Below the pieces are notes generated by a model, which searched no databases, was not told where the DNA came from, and saw only the letters and a program-made list of their open reading frames with translations. From contig JALJCS010000020.1 of NCBI GenBank assembly GCA_023055355.1, forward strand, positions 5,687,001 through 5,751,000: a stretch of 64,000 nt of DNA. The letters are read 5' to 3'. The DNA comes from Agelaius tricolor (lineage: Eukaryota; Chordata; Aves; Passeriformes; Icteridae). The position numbers and the translations under genes were made by a program. This document shows, piece after piece, positions 42,201-52,445 of the stretch. The first letter of the stretch is position 1, and the number at the start of each line of letters is the position of its first letter.

Positions 42201-45200
42201 ACCCTGGGTGAGGGAATAGCTGTACTTTTGGCTGGGATGGAGCTAAGGAATTAGGGTCAATTCCATTGTCCCTGAAAGTGAGATGATTTTACATGTGTTT
42301 GTCAATGTCATTGCTCCTTGTGTGTAAGGAAAATAATATTTAAGGCTTTGGGGAAGAGTAGAATACTGAAGTGATTTGTTTTAAATATAGAGTTCAGCCA
42401 GTGCTGCTGATCCAAACACAGGATTCACAGATTGCTGCAAAAATGTCCTTTCTGAGCAGACCTTTGCCTCCCCAGTGTGACTTTGTTGAGGAATTAGAGC
42501 AGCACATTTTGTGTCTCGGTCGTTGAACATTTGTTCTTCTAAACTACAGCTTAATCTTTGTAAGAAACTTGGGAGTCTCTGGAGGGGTGCAGATGAAATT
42601 GTTTCACCTTTCAGCTGTCACACTGGCTCTGATTTCAGCTATTCAGTTTTGCTTTCCTTCTGGGAAGATTGTATTACAGAAAAAACTTAATTTTTTTTTT
42701 CTAGTTATTTTTATTGTGTTGATATCTGCCTGTTTTCTTACAGGTGGAGCAATCAGTCTTCTAGCCCTAAATGGGTTGTTTATTTTGATTCATCAGCATA
42801 ATCTGTAAGTAAAAAGAGTATATTGTTTAAAGGAACATGGGTTTTTGCATTTATGTCTTTATGTAAGAGGAACTGAAATGGATTCACCACACCTTCTGGC
42901 TTTGAAATTCTTCCATGAGAAAGCCAAACTGCACAAGAGTTTCAGGCTGTTTGGATGCTGAGCTTTTTTGGCTGATTTCTTTTACAACTGAACCTAAATA
43001 GTCTGTTCTCTAGGCTGTGGTTGCTCAGCACTTAAAAATCAATTTCCATTGATCTGATTACAGAGTGAAGCCATGGTCTTTGGTGTCCCTTTCACTGCAT
43101 CCTGTACCATTTGCAGTCACTGGTCCTGGCTTCACACCCTGAAGGTGGCTGAGCACTGCAAGAGCCATAAATTCACTTTGCAGTTTGTTCTCAGGTGGTG
43201 ACTGTAGAGGGAAGCCTAAGAGAGCCAAACAGAGCACAGCAGTGGGCTGGGGTGCTCTTAATGACAGCACAATAACATTTAGCCACAGCCCCACTGTACA
43301 CCTCTAATGGATGTTGTATTTTTTCTTTTTTTTAACAGGGAGTATCCTGACTTTTACAAGAAGCTGTACAGCCTGTTAGACCCTTCCATCTATCACGTGA
43401 AGTACCGAGCTCGCTTTTTTCACCTGACTGATCTGTTTTTGTCTTCATCGTAAGTAGCATCTTTATTTTGTGTGCTCACATATTTTCCCCCTGCTTTTCT
43501 GTTCTTGAGCAGTCTCCCACATGTCTGGATTTAATGTATTCAGTGTGCCTGCTGGATTAGATACATTTTTATAGAGAAAACTGAATCCAAGACTATTATT
43601 GTAGTCTTGTGTAATTTTTCATGTGCTATTTTTGAAGATTTGCCTCACAGCCATAGATTTTCAGAAAGGAAGAATTGCAGTTAGTTATCAGAGTTTGAGC
43701 TGCAAGTGCTTATGGATGTGTTTTTGATCTCTGTTCCACTTTGGGTGAAAGTGATGAATTTTCTGTCTTGTCTTTGTAAAAATGGAAAAGTAAAATTTGC
43801 TGGGTTTTTATAGATTACAAAGCTGTTGATAAATGGATGGCTTTTTGCAGACATAAAGCACTGAAATGTGAAGTGTTTGACAGCCTGTCTTGATGTTGTC
43901 AGTTCATTGTACACAGGGAAGAAGCTGGATAGGCAGCTGGTCATATAGTTGCTGTCATATGTTATAAAATAAACCAACAGTAACACAGCACCAGGCACTT
44001 CATATCCAACCCCCTTGTAGTCCTGGTGTACTTTGGAGAGAGTGACAAGACCTGTGGGTAACTTTGAGCCTTGCTGGTGTAGTGAGGCCTGAGTGACTGA
44101 AAATTGTAATTTTCATCTTCTGACAGGAAGAAGGGGCCTAAATGAGGTGGTTGCTGTTAGAAATTTGCATTTTTACCATTTAAAAAAAAAAGAATTATGT
44201 TGCACATTTACACTACATGGGAGCTTTATGTTCCCATTAACAGCTGCAGTGCTTGGAAATGTTATGTAAATTTAACACCATGGCCTGTGTATTAATTAAA
44301 CCCACAAAATGACATAAGAAGAATATAATTAAGGTTGCCTGGCCAAGCACTCAGTTTATGAAAGGACTGAATAAAGTTTGCCATGAGAATGGCTGTGTAC
44401 AGGGGCTGTGCTTGGCAATGGTGCCACGTGTCAGGATTGACTCTCACAGTGATCTGAGATTATTCATGCACTGAATGTAAATTCCCCCAAAAATTTGTTC
44501 CAGCAAGCACACAACACTTTGCTGCTTAAACTTGAGATTCCTTGTCACCGTGATATTTTCTGAAAAATCCTCTTTGCCCAGATTCTTCTCCTGGGAAGAT
44601 GAGAAGCCTCAGCTTCTCCATATTTTGCGGCTCTGGAATGTGGCCTGGAGATTGTTTATCCAAACATGTGAATTATTTTTAATTAATGACCATTCACAGC
44701 CAGCTGTGTCGGACTCTCTGAGTCAGTCACGAGTTTTTATTGTTCATTCTTGTTAAGCCTTCTGAGGTATCCTTTCTCTTTCTTTAGTATAGTTTTAGTA
44801 TAGCATAATATAATATAACATGATATAGTATACTATGATATAGTATGGTATAATATGGTATAGCGTGGTATAGTGTAGAGTAATACAGCATAGTGTAGAA
44901 TAATATAGCATAGTGTAGTACAATATAGCATAGTGTAGAATAATATAGCATAGTGTAGTATAGTATAATATAGTATAATATAGTATAGTATAATCATAAA
45001 TCAGCCTTTTGAGAACTCGGAGTCTGATTCTCATCTCTCACCTCGTCCTGGGGACCTCGCAAACACCACAATTGCTAAAGCTTCTCTTTACTCCACAGCC
45101 TGAGGAGCCCCCTGCCAAGCTGTGAGGGTGGCTGAGGCTGCTGGCTGTCCTGCCAGGGCTGTAACAGGCTGCTCCCTGCTGTCCCCTGTCCCCAGGCACC

Positions 45201-47062
45201 TGCCAGCATACCTGGTGGCAGCGTTCATCAAGCGGCTGGCGCGGCTGGCGCTCACGGCCCCTCCTGAGGCTCTGCTCATGATCCTCCCCTTCATCTGCAA
45301 CCTCTTCCGCAGGCACCCCGCCTGCAAGGTGCTGCTGCACAGGCCAGCAGGCCCAGCAGGTAAGGGGGGACTTGTTTTATGTCTTTAAGGCAGCATAAAG
45401 AGGAGCATTCCTGTGGAGGAAAAGGGGAGATTGCGGTTCTGAGGTGTGGAAGGATGCCTTTGTCCTGTCCCTTGGGTTTGTGAAAGGTCAGCAGGCTCCT
45501 GCTGTTAAACCCAAAGCTGTTCCAAGTGCCTTACTTGCTCTGCTCTTTAAAAGTAACATGCTTCTGTAGTGCTGCCAGCTGTGACTCCTGGGTCATGCTG
45601 GGATTTGTCAGTTTGTCCCTGGAACCATTGGGAAGGAGCAACTCTGGCTGCAGCACTGTGTTCCCTTTGGGTTTATGTGCACCACACAGGAGGTGTTAGC
45701 TGTGTATCTCCTGTTTCCTTAGATATGTCAGAAGATCCATACATTATGGAGGAGAAGGAGCCATCTGAAAGCAGGGCTTTGCAGAGCTCTCTGTGGGAAA
45801 TTCAGGTATGTCATCCCAAAATGAGCATCTGGGTCTGGTATTCCACCCTTGCTCCTTCCTTGACATGTGTTGGCAGTGGACAGCCCCTCTCACAAGAACC
45901 TGCTTGACATATATCTTGCAAATGAGATGAGTTCTTTTACTCTGCATCATTTTTTGTCCTAGCAAAGGATTCCATACACTGGAGAGATGTATGTGCTAGT
46001 TAGTGGGTGGCTTGTGAGCACACATTTGAGCTTGCAGTTCACAGCTGACACAGACTAAATAGCTGCAAATGGACCAGGCTCTGGAGGGGAGAGAGTTGGT
46101 GAGCACTGATGGAAGTGAATTGAGTAGAGCCAGGTTATCCTCTAGAAATGGATGAGGGGTTTGTGTAGGGGGCTGTAGCAGCAACAAGAATGGTGTGCAG
46201 GAGCTGGAATCCTGGAGAGCTGGAGCTTGGGCGTGGTGTGAGGGCACTGTGAGGTGGCAGCATTGGGTTATGCAGTGTAGGCATGGCCTGTGGATGAATT
46301 TGTCTTCAGCTGGATATGACCATGTGAGAGGAGCCTTTGACATGTTTGAAAGATGCCTGAAATGAGGATTGCTTCAAGCTCTCTAGTAGCATGGTGCAGC
46401 AAACTTGGATCTGATGGAATTTGATGGTCACTGGAGATCTGACCCACAAATGGGCAGAGTCCTGTGTGGGAGTGCAGATGGATGTGTGCTACCCTGTACT
46501 TTTAGATAATCTCCCATTTGTCTTGCTTTTCCAGTCTCTCCAGAACCATTATCACCCAGATGTGGCCAAGGCAGCTGCTGTCCTGAACCAGTCTCTCTCT
46601 GAAATGGAGGATGACATATCAGGGCTCCTGGAGCTCTCAGCTGCTGAGGTAATGCTGCTGTGCCTTTGTGAATGGCTGGAACCAGAGGAAAGGAGGTTCT
46701 GGATGCAGCACTCATGTCCTGTTATCTGCCTTGCTGCTGGGGAGGGAGCTGCACTGACTTGGTTACCAGGGCAAACCAGGAAAATGGTCTGTTAAATAAC
46801 AGCATGAGCAACAGTGGTGACAGGGCTGGCTTTTTCTTTGAAGTGTTTATTTGCTGGATGTTATAAGACTTTAGAGTGTGCAGTGTTATTGGGGTGAAGA
46901 GCCTGTGCTGAATTTTGACAATATTTTCTGGTTTTTATTTTGTAGCTTTTTGATAGAGAAGTAAAGAAAAAGGCTGTTGATGTGCCCCTGGAGTTTGAGC
47001 CTGTACGAGGTTTGTTTGGGAAGAAGAATGATATTTTTGCAGAGCACTTCAGTTTAGACTGA
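39156..47062 (+). CDS. NOC4L: NOC4L (nucleolar complex protein 4 homolog), complete, 15 exons
   Basis: NOC4L is a nucleolar protein that works with NOP14 in 40S subunit maturation as part of the SSU processome. The 15 exons join in phase to 1,533 nt, or 510 aa plus TGA at 47060, compared with 516 aa in human. The ATG at 39156 sits in a good context (gagcATGG) in the CpG island. Diagnostic sequences are RLFGALLERRELFVGPLP (about 47-64), WMRHRY (about 83), and the CBF/Mak21-type domain at about 295-410 with SLLALNGLFILI, YPDFYKKLY and VKYRARFFHLTDLFLSSS. The C-terminus ends AEHFSLD, like human AQHFTLS. It lies in the same direction as EP400 and directly downstream of it. Confidence 0.97.
39352..39475 (+). 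CDS. NOC4L: NOC4L exon 2
   Basis: Residues 33-74 include RICGRLFGALLERRELFVGP, matching human CSRLFGALLERGELFVG. The acceptor is ttccccag and the donor gtgagc. Confidence 0.95.
39564..39670 (+). CDS. NOC4L: NOC4L exon 3
   Basis: Residues 74-109 read ESYSAQDKYRIWMRHRY and end AELLGHDAFQVK, as in human. The acceptor is ctcacag. Confidence 0.95.
39954..40061 (+). CDS. NOC4L: NOC4L exon 4
   Basis: Residues 110-145 read EQALCTLMKFVELEAQYPL and end FPCDLLK, matching human LLKFVQLEG...FPRELFK. The exon is 36 codons in phase 0. Confidence 0.94.
40198..40347 (+). CDS. NOC4L: NOC4L exon 5
   Basis: Residues 146-195 read VVVDGLLPTTEDSSLLISRF then QEYLEYDDVRYFVMKAV, close to human. The exon is 50 codons in phase 0. 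Confidence 0.96.
40880..40979 (+). CDS. NOC4L: NOC4L exon 6
   Basis: Residues 196-229 read RPLPFYQQNVFSLISPINMP and end KFMVKQ, aligning to the human FWNNAFTLLSAVSLP region. The donor is gttagt. Confidence 0.92.
41279..41313 (+). CDS. NOC4L: NOC4L exon 7 (35 nt)
   Basis: A short exon encodes DNREELKFSKLQ (residues 229-240). The acceptor is ttcttag and the donor gtaact; phases match both neighbours. Confidence 0.88.
41417..41467 (+). CDS. NOC4L: NOC4L exon 8 (51 nt)
   Basis: Residues 241-257 read AHKQVFEKMWLTFLKHK, matching human HRRVFQAMWLSFLKHK. The acceptor is ttttaag and the donor gtgagt. Confidence 0.94.
42005..42116 (+). CDS. NOC4L: NOC4L exon 9
   Basis: Residues 258-295 read LPPGLYKKVLVILHDSVLP and end MMDFLTVAYGI, as in human. 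The acceptor is cttcacag. Confidence 0.95.
42744..42804 (+). CDS. NOC4L: NOC4L exon 10 (start of CBF domain)
   Basis: Residues 295-315 read GGAISLLALNGLFILIHQHN, nearly identical to human. The acceptor is cttacag and the donor gtaagt. Confidence 0.97.
43339..43449 (+). CDS. NOC4L: NOC4L exon 11 (CBF domain)
   Basis: Residues 315-352 read EYPDFYKKLYSLLDPSIYH then VKYRARFFHLTDLFLSSS, the core of the CBF domain. The following intron holds a reversed solo LTR. Confidence 0.97.
44543..45070 (-). mobile_element. Solo LTR in NOC4L intron, reverse orientation, with expanded AT repeat
   Basis: Read on the minus strand it starts TGTGGTGTTTGC and ends GTGACA, like the element at 25026. Flanks ATTCCT (44537-44542) and ATTGCT (45071-45076) match at five of six bases, a likely decayed target duplication. 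Its core is an expanded (TATAG)-type repeat at about 44790-44995. Confidence 0.8.
44790..44995. repeat. TATAG/TATAA microsatellite inside the LTR
   Basis: About 200 bases are built of degenerate tatag, tataa and tagta words with interspersed tatagcatagtgtag units. The same spot in the 25026 copy holds only a few tactatactaaa words, so it expanded after insertion. Confidence 0.85.
45196..45359 (+). CDS. NOC4L: NOC4L exon 12 (CBF domain)
   Basis: Residues 352-407 read HLPAYLVAAFIKRLARLALT then APPEALLMILPFICNLFRRH, close to human. The exon is GC-rich; the acceptor is ccccag. Confidence 0.97.
45723..45805 (+). CDS. NOC4L: NOC4L exon 13
   Basis: Residues 407-434 read DMSEDPYIMEEKEPSESRAL and end QSSLWEIQ, matching human DPYDPGEEDPAQSRALESSLWELQ. 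Confidence 0.95.
46535..46648 (+). CDS. NOC4L: NOC4L exon 14
   Basis: Residues 435-472 read SLQNHYHPDVAKAAAVLNQS and end LLELSAAE, as in human. The exon is 38 codons in phase 0. Confidence 0.95.
46946..47062 (+). CDS. NOC4L: NOC4L exon 15 (last, stop TGA)
   Basis: Residues 473-510 read LFDREVKKKAVDVPLEFEPV and end IFAEHFSLD before TGA, matching the human C-terminus. Confidence 0.96.
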   Translation, partial: LFDREVKKKAVDVPLEFEPVRGLFGKKNDIFAEHFSLD

Positions 47063-47482
47063 TGCCATCTCTTACCAAAACACATCTGTCAGCAGCTGGA
47101 TCTTAGGGACACACAGAAAGCTCCCCTGTGCTCTGCAGCCCTTCCCTGTGAGGAGAGCTGCCCTGCTTGAGCTGCAGTGCCCCTTGCCACTGCCCCTGGA
47201 TGGACTCTGCTGTGTTTCTCACACTTGCATTCTGCCACCTGGTATTTGGGAGGGATTTCTCCCTGAAGCAAAGAATTCTGGACCAGTTCATGGCTGGGAT
47301 CCCAGTGCTTCCCCCAGAGCTGCTGGTGCTGGCTGTGACCAGGGACTGCATCAACAGACATCTCACTGCTGTTCCATGGCACTGAGGGGAATTGCATTCT
47401 CTGACTGCTCTTATTTTTCAGATGTTTTACTTTTATATGAGAGCTGACAGCCTGTTTGTAATAAATGTCTTCAATACATAAG
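47063..47482 (+). other. NOC4L: NOC4L 3' untranslated region
   Basis: About 420 bases follow the stop, ending with AATAAA at 47460-47465 and a T/G-containing downstream stretch. A 99-codon open frame at 47148-47447 here has no recognisable similarity and is treated as chance. Confidence 0.75.
47460..47465 (+). terminator. NOC4L: Poly(A) signal of NOC4L
   Basis: AATAAA lies 398 bases after the stop codon, followed by cttcaatacataagtgt. It is the first canonical signal downstream of NOC4L. Confidence 0.75.
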
Positions 47483-50400
47483 TGTAAATACCTGATGTAT
47501 TATAATTATCTTTTTGTATGCATTTTTAAGCTCATCTTGAGAGGGATGTTTATCTTGTACTCAGCACTCCCACGTTCAAGGCATTGAAACTGGTTTGTCT
47601 AACAACTCAGAAGGTGCTCAGTAAATCCATCTAGGAAATGTTGCTGGTGTTCCTTCCTCTACATCCATCTCATGCACTGAGATTGCTGGATTCCAAATGC
47701 TCATGAGCTTTGGAAGTGAGCATAATCCTGGTGCCTGCTGTAGCAGGGAGGGCAGCTGATGTGCAGTGGGAGGCTAATCCTTGAGTTTTGCTTCAGAATG
47801 ATAAGCAGCTTGGTGTGGTTTTGCTTGCAGCCTGCATGTGTTTTAGGAGCTCTGGCCAGAGCGTATCCAGGGGCTAAAAACTTTTTAACTCCACTGCTAC
47901 TGGATGCCCTTGTTAATTTTTCATATACTTCAGAAGTCATGCACAAATTCCATTTGATGGGGTTTCCCCCAAGGTTTTAAGTTTGAGGTTAACTCATTAT
48001 TAACAGCACAGATGAACTCAGGACTTTTTTAAAACTCATTTTCAACAACTTAATGTTACCTCCTTAGATTTAAACTCTGCTTGCATAATTTGAAATCATA
48101 TTTTGTGTAAGGGTAAATTACAATCAAGAAAGCAGAGGCCAAAAAATCCAATTTCTGGCAGCCAAGTCTGGTTAAGTCAAGGAAAACTGCAGCTGTCTTG
48201 GAGACACTGAAGTGTTACATTTTCTTCATCCAGTTTTTTCATGCTTTCCAAACAGTGGACGTGTCCTCACAGTGTAGAGCTCTCCATATTTTTTTTTCCT
48301 TTCTGATGCTTTTGAATTCAGATGGGGTGTTTCTGAGGATTGATATTTCTCCTCTTTTTCTTTGGAAGTCTCCTTCTTTGTTCTCTGGTTGAAGGGCAGT
48401 GCTGCCTCCTCCCTGGCCAGCCTGCTTTTCTTCTTTCTTTGACTTCTGCTATCTGAGGTGGGAAGGCAGAATGGTTGAGATGGAACTTTGAACTGGAGAG
48501 GCCTCAGTTCAGGTTCACCCAGGCCTTGTATTTCATCTCTAAGATGTATCTCCCTTTGTCATGGGTTCTGTCTCTATGTGTTTGGTAAACACCTTGAGGT
48601 GCTCTGCTGCAGCAATGAGAACCACATGGCTCACTTTGAAAGAGGGCAGTGCATCATCTCAGCTGGAATGAATGACTGTATTTGAAAGGATGAATGTCTG
48701 TGTTGAATGGCTTTCTCTGATAGTTTTATCCAGGTTATAGCTGAATTATATCTGTGTGTAATTGCTGGTGGGCAGTGTCATTCACTTCTGTGATTATATT
48801 GACACTCAGGAGTGTTGGGCTCTTTTTGAAAGCACAAATATTCAACCATTTGGGCATGGGGCAAATTCACATCTCAAAGTGCTGAAAATGAGGGAGTTTG
48901 GTTGTGTTCTCCTACATGGACAGAGGGTAAATAGTGTCCTCAGGGCTGTGTGACCTGTGTGCTTGTCTGTCCTTCTGGGGTCTCCTGGCACCAACAGGGA
49001 CACCCTGCACGAGGGGCAGATGGATTTGGTGGGGAATATTGGAAAGCAGCAGCTCCTGCCTTGTGGTGTGGCCCTCTGCTGCCCGTGGGGAAAGCCTTGT
49101 GTCTGAGACCAAATGGCCACAGCCTAAAGCATTATCCAAGCACCAGGAAAAGGGATACCATGGAAAGGAAATGGAAATGAAAAAAGATGAAATGGAAATC
49201 CCAGTGTTTTTCAGGAGGAGGACTGCAAAGGCACCAGCATCTCCAGTGTTCCACCAGCTGTGGATGCCACACTGCAGTGAGCAGTGCCTGCACTGGAGCA
49301 GGATGCAATTCATGTTTTCCAGGGCATTCCCAGTGTGCTGGGAATGTGTGGTGCCCATGTGCTGCCCGTGGCAGCTCCTGCTGACGCTGAGGCAGAGGCT
49401 CAGGCTGACACAGGGCGTTCCAGATTCCTCAGCACATTTCAGTGCTGAGCTGGAAATGCTGTTAGCACTTTACTTGAAGTATCTGCAGCTGACCTGGAGT
49501 GACTTAATTATGTTGTGATCATGCCTGGCAGCCCCAGCACAGTTCCACTGTGCTTGGTGCAGACAATCACACCACAGACAGCTCAGAGGAGCTTACAGCT
49601 GAAAGCCTGGGTGCACTTCAGACAGGCCTTGAAGGTCTTCCACAGACTCCCCCAGCTCTGATGCTGCTCTTACCTGAGCAGCATTTTTAAACCAGCTCTT
49701 AGGTTTAAAAATAGCTTTAAGCTCCTCCCTGTCCTTGGAAAAACATTCCACCTGGTCTTTCATCAAGGTTTTATCTTTCAACTTTCACCCCTTTCCCCTC
49801 AAATAGGAGGCATCTAGAAAAAAAATCAGCAGTTATAAATATTGAAAGTTTCATCTGCACAGAGTGAGCAACCCTTATCAGGCTGCACACCTGCTGCTGC
49901 TCCTGCTCTGCAGGTCTCTACAGACTGTAGATTATAGATGCTTTAATCATGGGGTGTATTAACTGGAAGGCCAGATTGAAGTAGCAGGCAGTGAGTGCAT
50001 AAGTCACTCCTGTTATTATTTGGTTTTTATCAGATGTGGGGAGGGGGGAGAGGTCTGTTCTGGGGGTTTTTGTTGTTGTTGGGCTATTTCAGTGAGCATA
50101 ATACACAGTTTTATGAAAATATTGACATAACCCTGCAGCCTCCCCACCCATCACTGCCTTGGTCCCCCACCAGAGGGTAACAGTAAGGTCTCTGACTCAA
50201 TGGACTGCCCTTGGTTTATTTTCCTGAGCTTCCATTCAAAGTCATCCCAGCCTGGCTGCAAAATAGAGCTGCTGAGCAAGAGCATGATGTGATTTATCTG
50301 GGGAGTCAAAGGTTGAGGTGACCACAATGTTTGTGTTAATCAGCTTAGATTCTTACTTTTAAGATATTCATTGGGAGATAGAGGGAAGTGCAAATTTACA

Positions 50401-51455
50401 TCTGCAAATGAGTGCTGCTATTAGCATTAAGGTGGTTTCATATCCCTGAGATTGTGAGAGCCACAGTGCAGCCATAACCCCTGTGTTTTCCTCTACCTAA
50501 TTTTGAAAAACAAGCTCTCAATTAATTTACAGCCCTGCTCAGGCGAAAGGGCTACAAGATCTCAGTTCCACTGACACTAGCTTTTTCCAGCACTATCATA
50601 ATCAATATTCATTAACTGAAGCCTATTGGACTTGGAGATTTACTGCTATTAATAAGCCAAGAGTCTATCTTTGTGTAGTTTATGAAGAAAGTTTGAGACC
50701 TGTTACTAAAAAAAATTGCTTTTCTGCAGTTTCTTTGCCCTGTCCCTGGGCCATACTTGCAGCTCTAAAAACAGAGTTCTGGAGCATGTGAATAGAGCCA
50801 AAAGAGATAAAATCAGAGTGAAACTGCCTTCCTCTTCCAGAGGAATAAACCCCAGCAGACAGGATGCTCTGCTTGATGGTGCATGCAGAGATGTGAACGT
50901 CATCTCTGTCCTAACAGAGTTAAAAGCTGCAGACTCCGTGTCCTGCTGGTTATCCCCATTTTGTTGATAAATGCACAGAGTAAACCTTATCAAAAGGAGC
51001 AGGCTGCAGGCCTGCTAATGGAGCTGTGCTCGTGCTGAAGATAATTGATGCCTCAATAACACCACACGTTATCCAGAGAGCGGCTGGAGCGCTGTGTGAG
51101 GAGGAGCATCAATCACAGCTGCTCCTGTAACTTTTATCAAACACTGAGGTGGGTGGCAAGGTGCATTCTTGGGCTGCTCTTGGGGAAAGAGCGTTGGGCT
51201 CGGAGATACAAAACAAATGAATCATCACATCCCTTTTCCTACATCAGTTTCCTGCACGCTGGGAGTGTGAGGATTTACATTTCAGTCATCTCGGCTGGAG
51301 ATGGGAGATGCCACGTGCTGTGGCGCTGGAAACTGAGGTTTGATGGCCGAGAGCTGCAGCTCCCAAGTGAGAGACAGACAGCCTTGCTGAGGAGCAGTGT
51401 GACAGCTGCAGTGTCCCTGCAAGGGTGGCAGTGCCACCTCACCTGCATGGGAGGG
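47483..51455. other. Intergenic, no gene recognised
   Basis: I see no exon-like segment with known protein similarity on either strand. A 194-codon frame near 48934-49518 reads as non-protein-like sequence. The stretch at about 50430-50720 is of mixed composition without repeats and could be conserved non-coding DNA, but this cannot be judged from one sequence. Confidence 0.6.
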
Positions 51456-51459
51456 GCGG

Positions 51460-51726
51460 GGAAAGGAAAGGAAAGGGGAAAGGAAAGGAAAGGAAAGGAA
51501 AGGAAAGGAAAGGAAAGGAAAGGAAAGGAAAGGAAAGGAAAGGAAAGGAAAGGAAAGGAAAGGAAAGGAAAGGAAAGGAGGAAAGGAGAAAAGAAAGAGG
51601 GAAGGGGAAGGAAAGGGAAGAAAAGGGAAGGAAAGGGAAAGGGGAAAAGAAGGAGGGAAGGGAAGGAAAGGAAAGGAGAAAGGAAAGGGAAGGGGAAAAG
51701 AAAGAGGGAAGGGGAAGGGAAGGGGC
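51460..51726 (+). repeat. (GGAAA)n polypurine microsatellite
   Basis: About 20 near-perfect GGAAA units run from about 51479 to 51579, followed by degenerate purine-only sequence to 51726. The whole 267 bases are G and A on this strand. Long open frames here on both strands come from the repeat and are not genes. Confidence 0.97.
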
Positions 51727-52010
51727 TGCCCCGCTCGGCCTGCCCTGTGGCCAGGGAAGCGGGCCCGGTGGCCGCTAGAGGACGGTGCAGACCGGGCGGC
51801 GGTGCCGCTGCGCTGCCGCGGGGCTCTGCCCGTGCCGAGGCTGCTCCACCTCACCTGAACCGATCCCTTCTGCAGCTCCCGGGCCGGGCAGGTGCCCCCC
51901 GGGCCGGGCATGGCCCTCGGGGGTGGGTGCGTAACCACACAGGAGAGCGAACCCCGCGGCAAAGCGGGGCACCGAGCGGGCTGGGGACACCGAGCGGGCT
52001 GGGGGCACCT
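51727..52010. promoter_or_regulatory. Orphan CpG-rich block
   Basis: About 280 bases directly after the polypurine tract are very GC-rich with many CpG (for example ccgggcggcggtgccgctgcgctgccgcgg). It resembles a promoter CpG island but has no recognised gene next to it. It could serve an unannotated transcript or simply be repeat-associated GC-rich DNA. Confidence 0.4.
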
Positions 52011-52195
52011 GGGCTGGCCCTGCCCGAGGGACTGATCCCATGGGGATGGCGGCTGTGCAGGGCAAAGAGGGAAAAGCAGAGATCCCAGAGCCGCTGTGGT
52101 GTGTGCAGCGAGGGGACCCGAGCCAGCGTCCTCTGTCCCCTCGCTGGGGCTGGCTCAAGGTGTCCCAGCAGGTGCTGGGGAGCGGGGGCAGGAGG

Positions 52196-52445
52196 TGACC
52201 ACACCCTTTTTTGGGATGAGCACACCCTTTTTGGGATGAACACACCCTTTTGGGGATGAGCACACCCTTTTGGGATGAGGACACCCCTTTGGGATGAGCA
52301 CACCCTTTTTGGGATGAGCACACCTTTTTTGGGGATGAGGACACCTTTTTGGAGATGAGCACACCTTTTTTGGGATAAGTACACCCTTTTTTGGGGATGA
52401 GCACACTTTTTTAGGGATAAGTACACCCTTTATGGGATGAGCCCA
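52196..52445 (+). repeat. Minisatellite, about 12 copies of a 19-22-bp unit
   Basis: The unit is GGGATGAGCACACCCTTTTT with small changes in T-run length and occasional gagg, gaac or aagt endings. About twelve copies are adjacent. Confidence 0.96.

Noticed and set aside
44795..45034. Minus-strand frame rich in YTILYY
   Set aside because: It is the translation of the TATAG microsatellite in the LTR.
47148..47447. Frames of 72-102 codons after the NOC4L stop
   Set aside because: They lie in the 3' UTR and have no recognisable similarity or splice context.
51096..52259. A 387-codon + strand frame and overlapping 191-226-codon minus frames
   Set aside because: They cross the (GGAAA)n tract, the CpG block and the minisatellite; the translation is GKERK-type repeat and composition-driven sequence with no domain.
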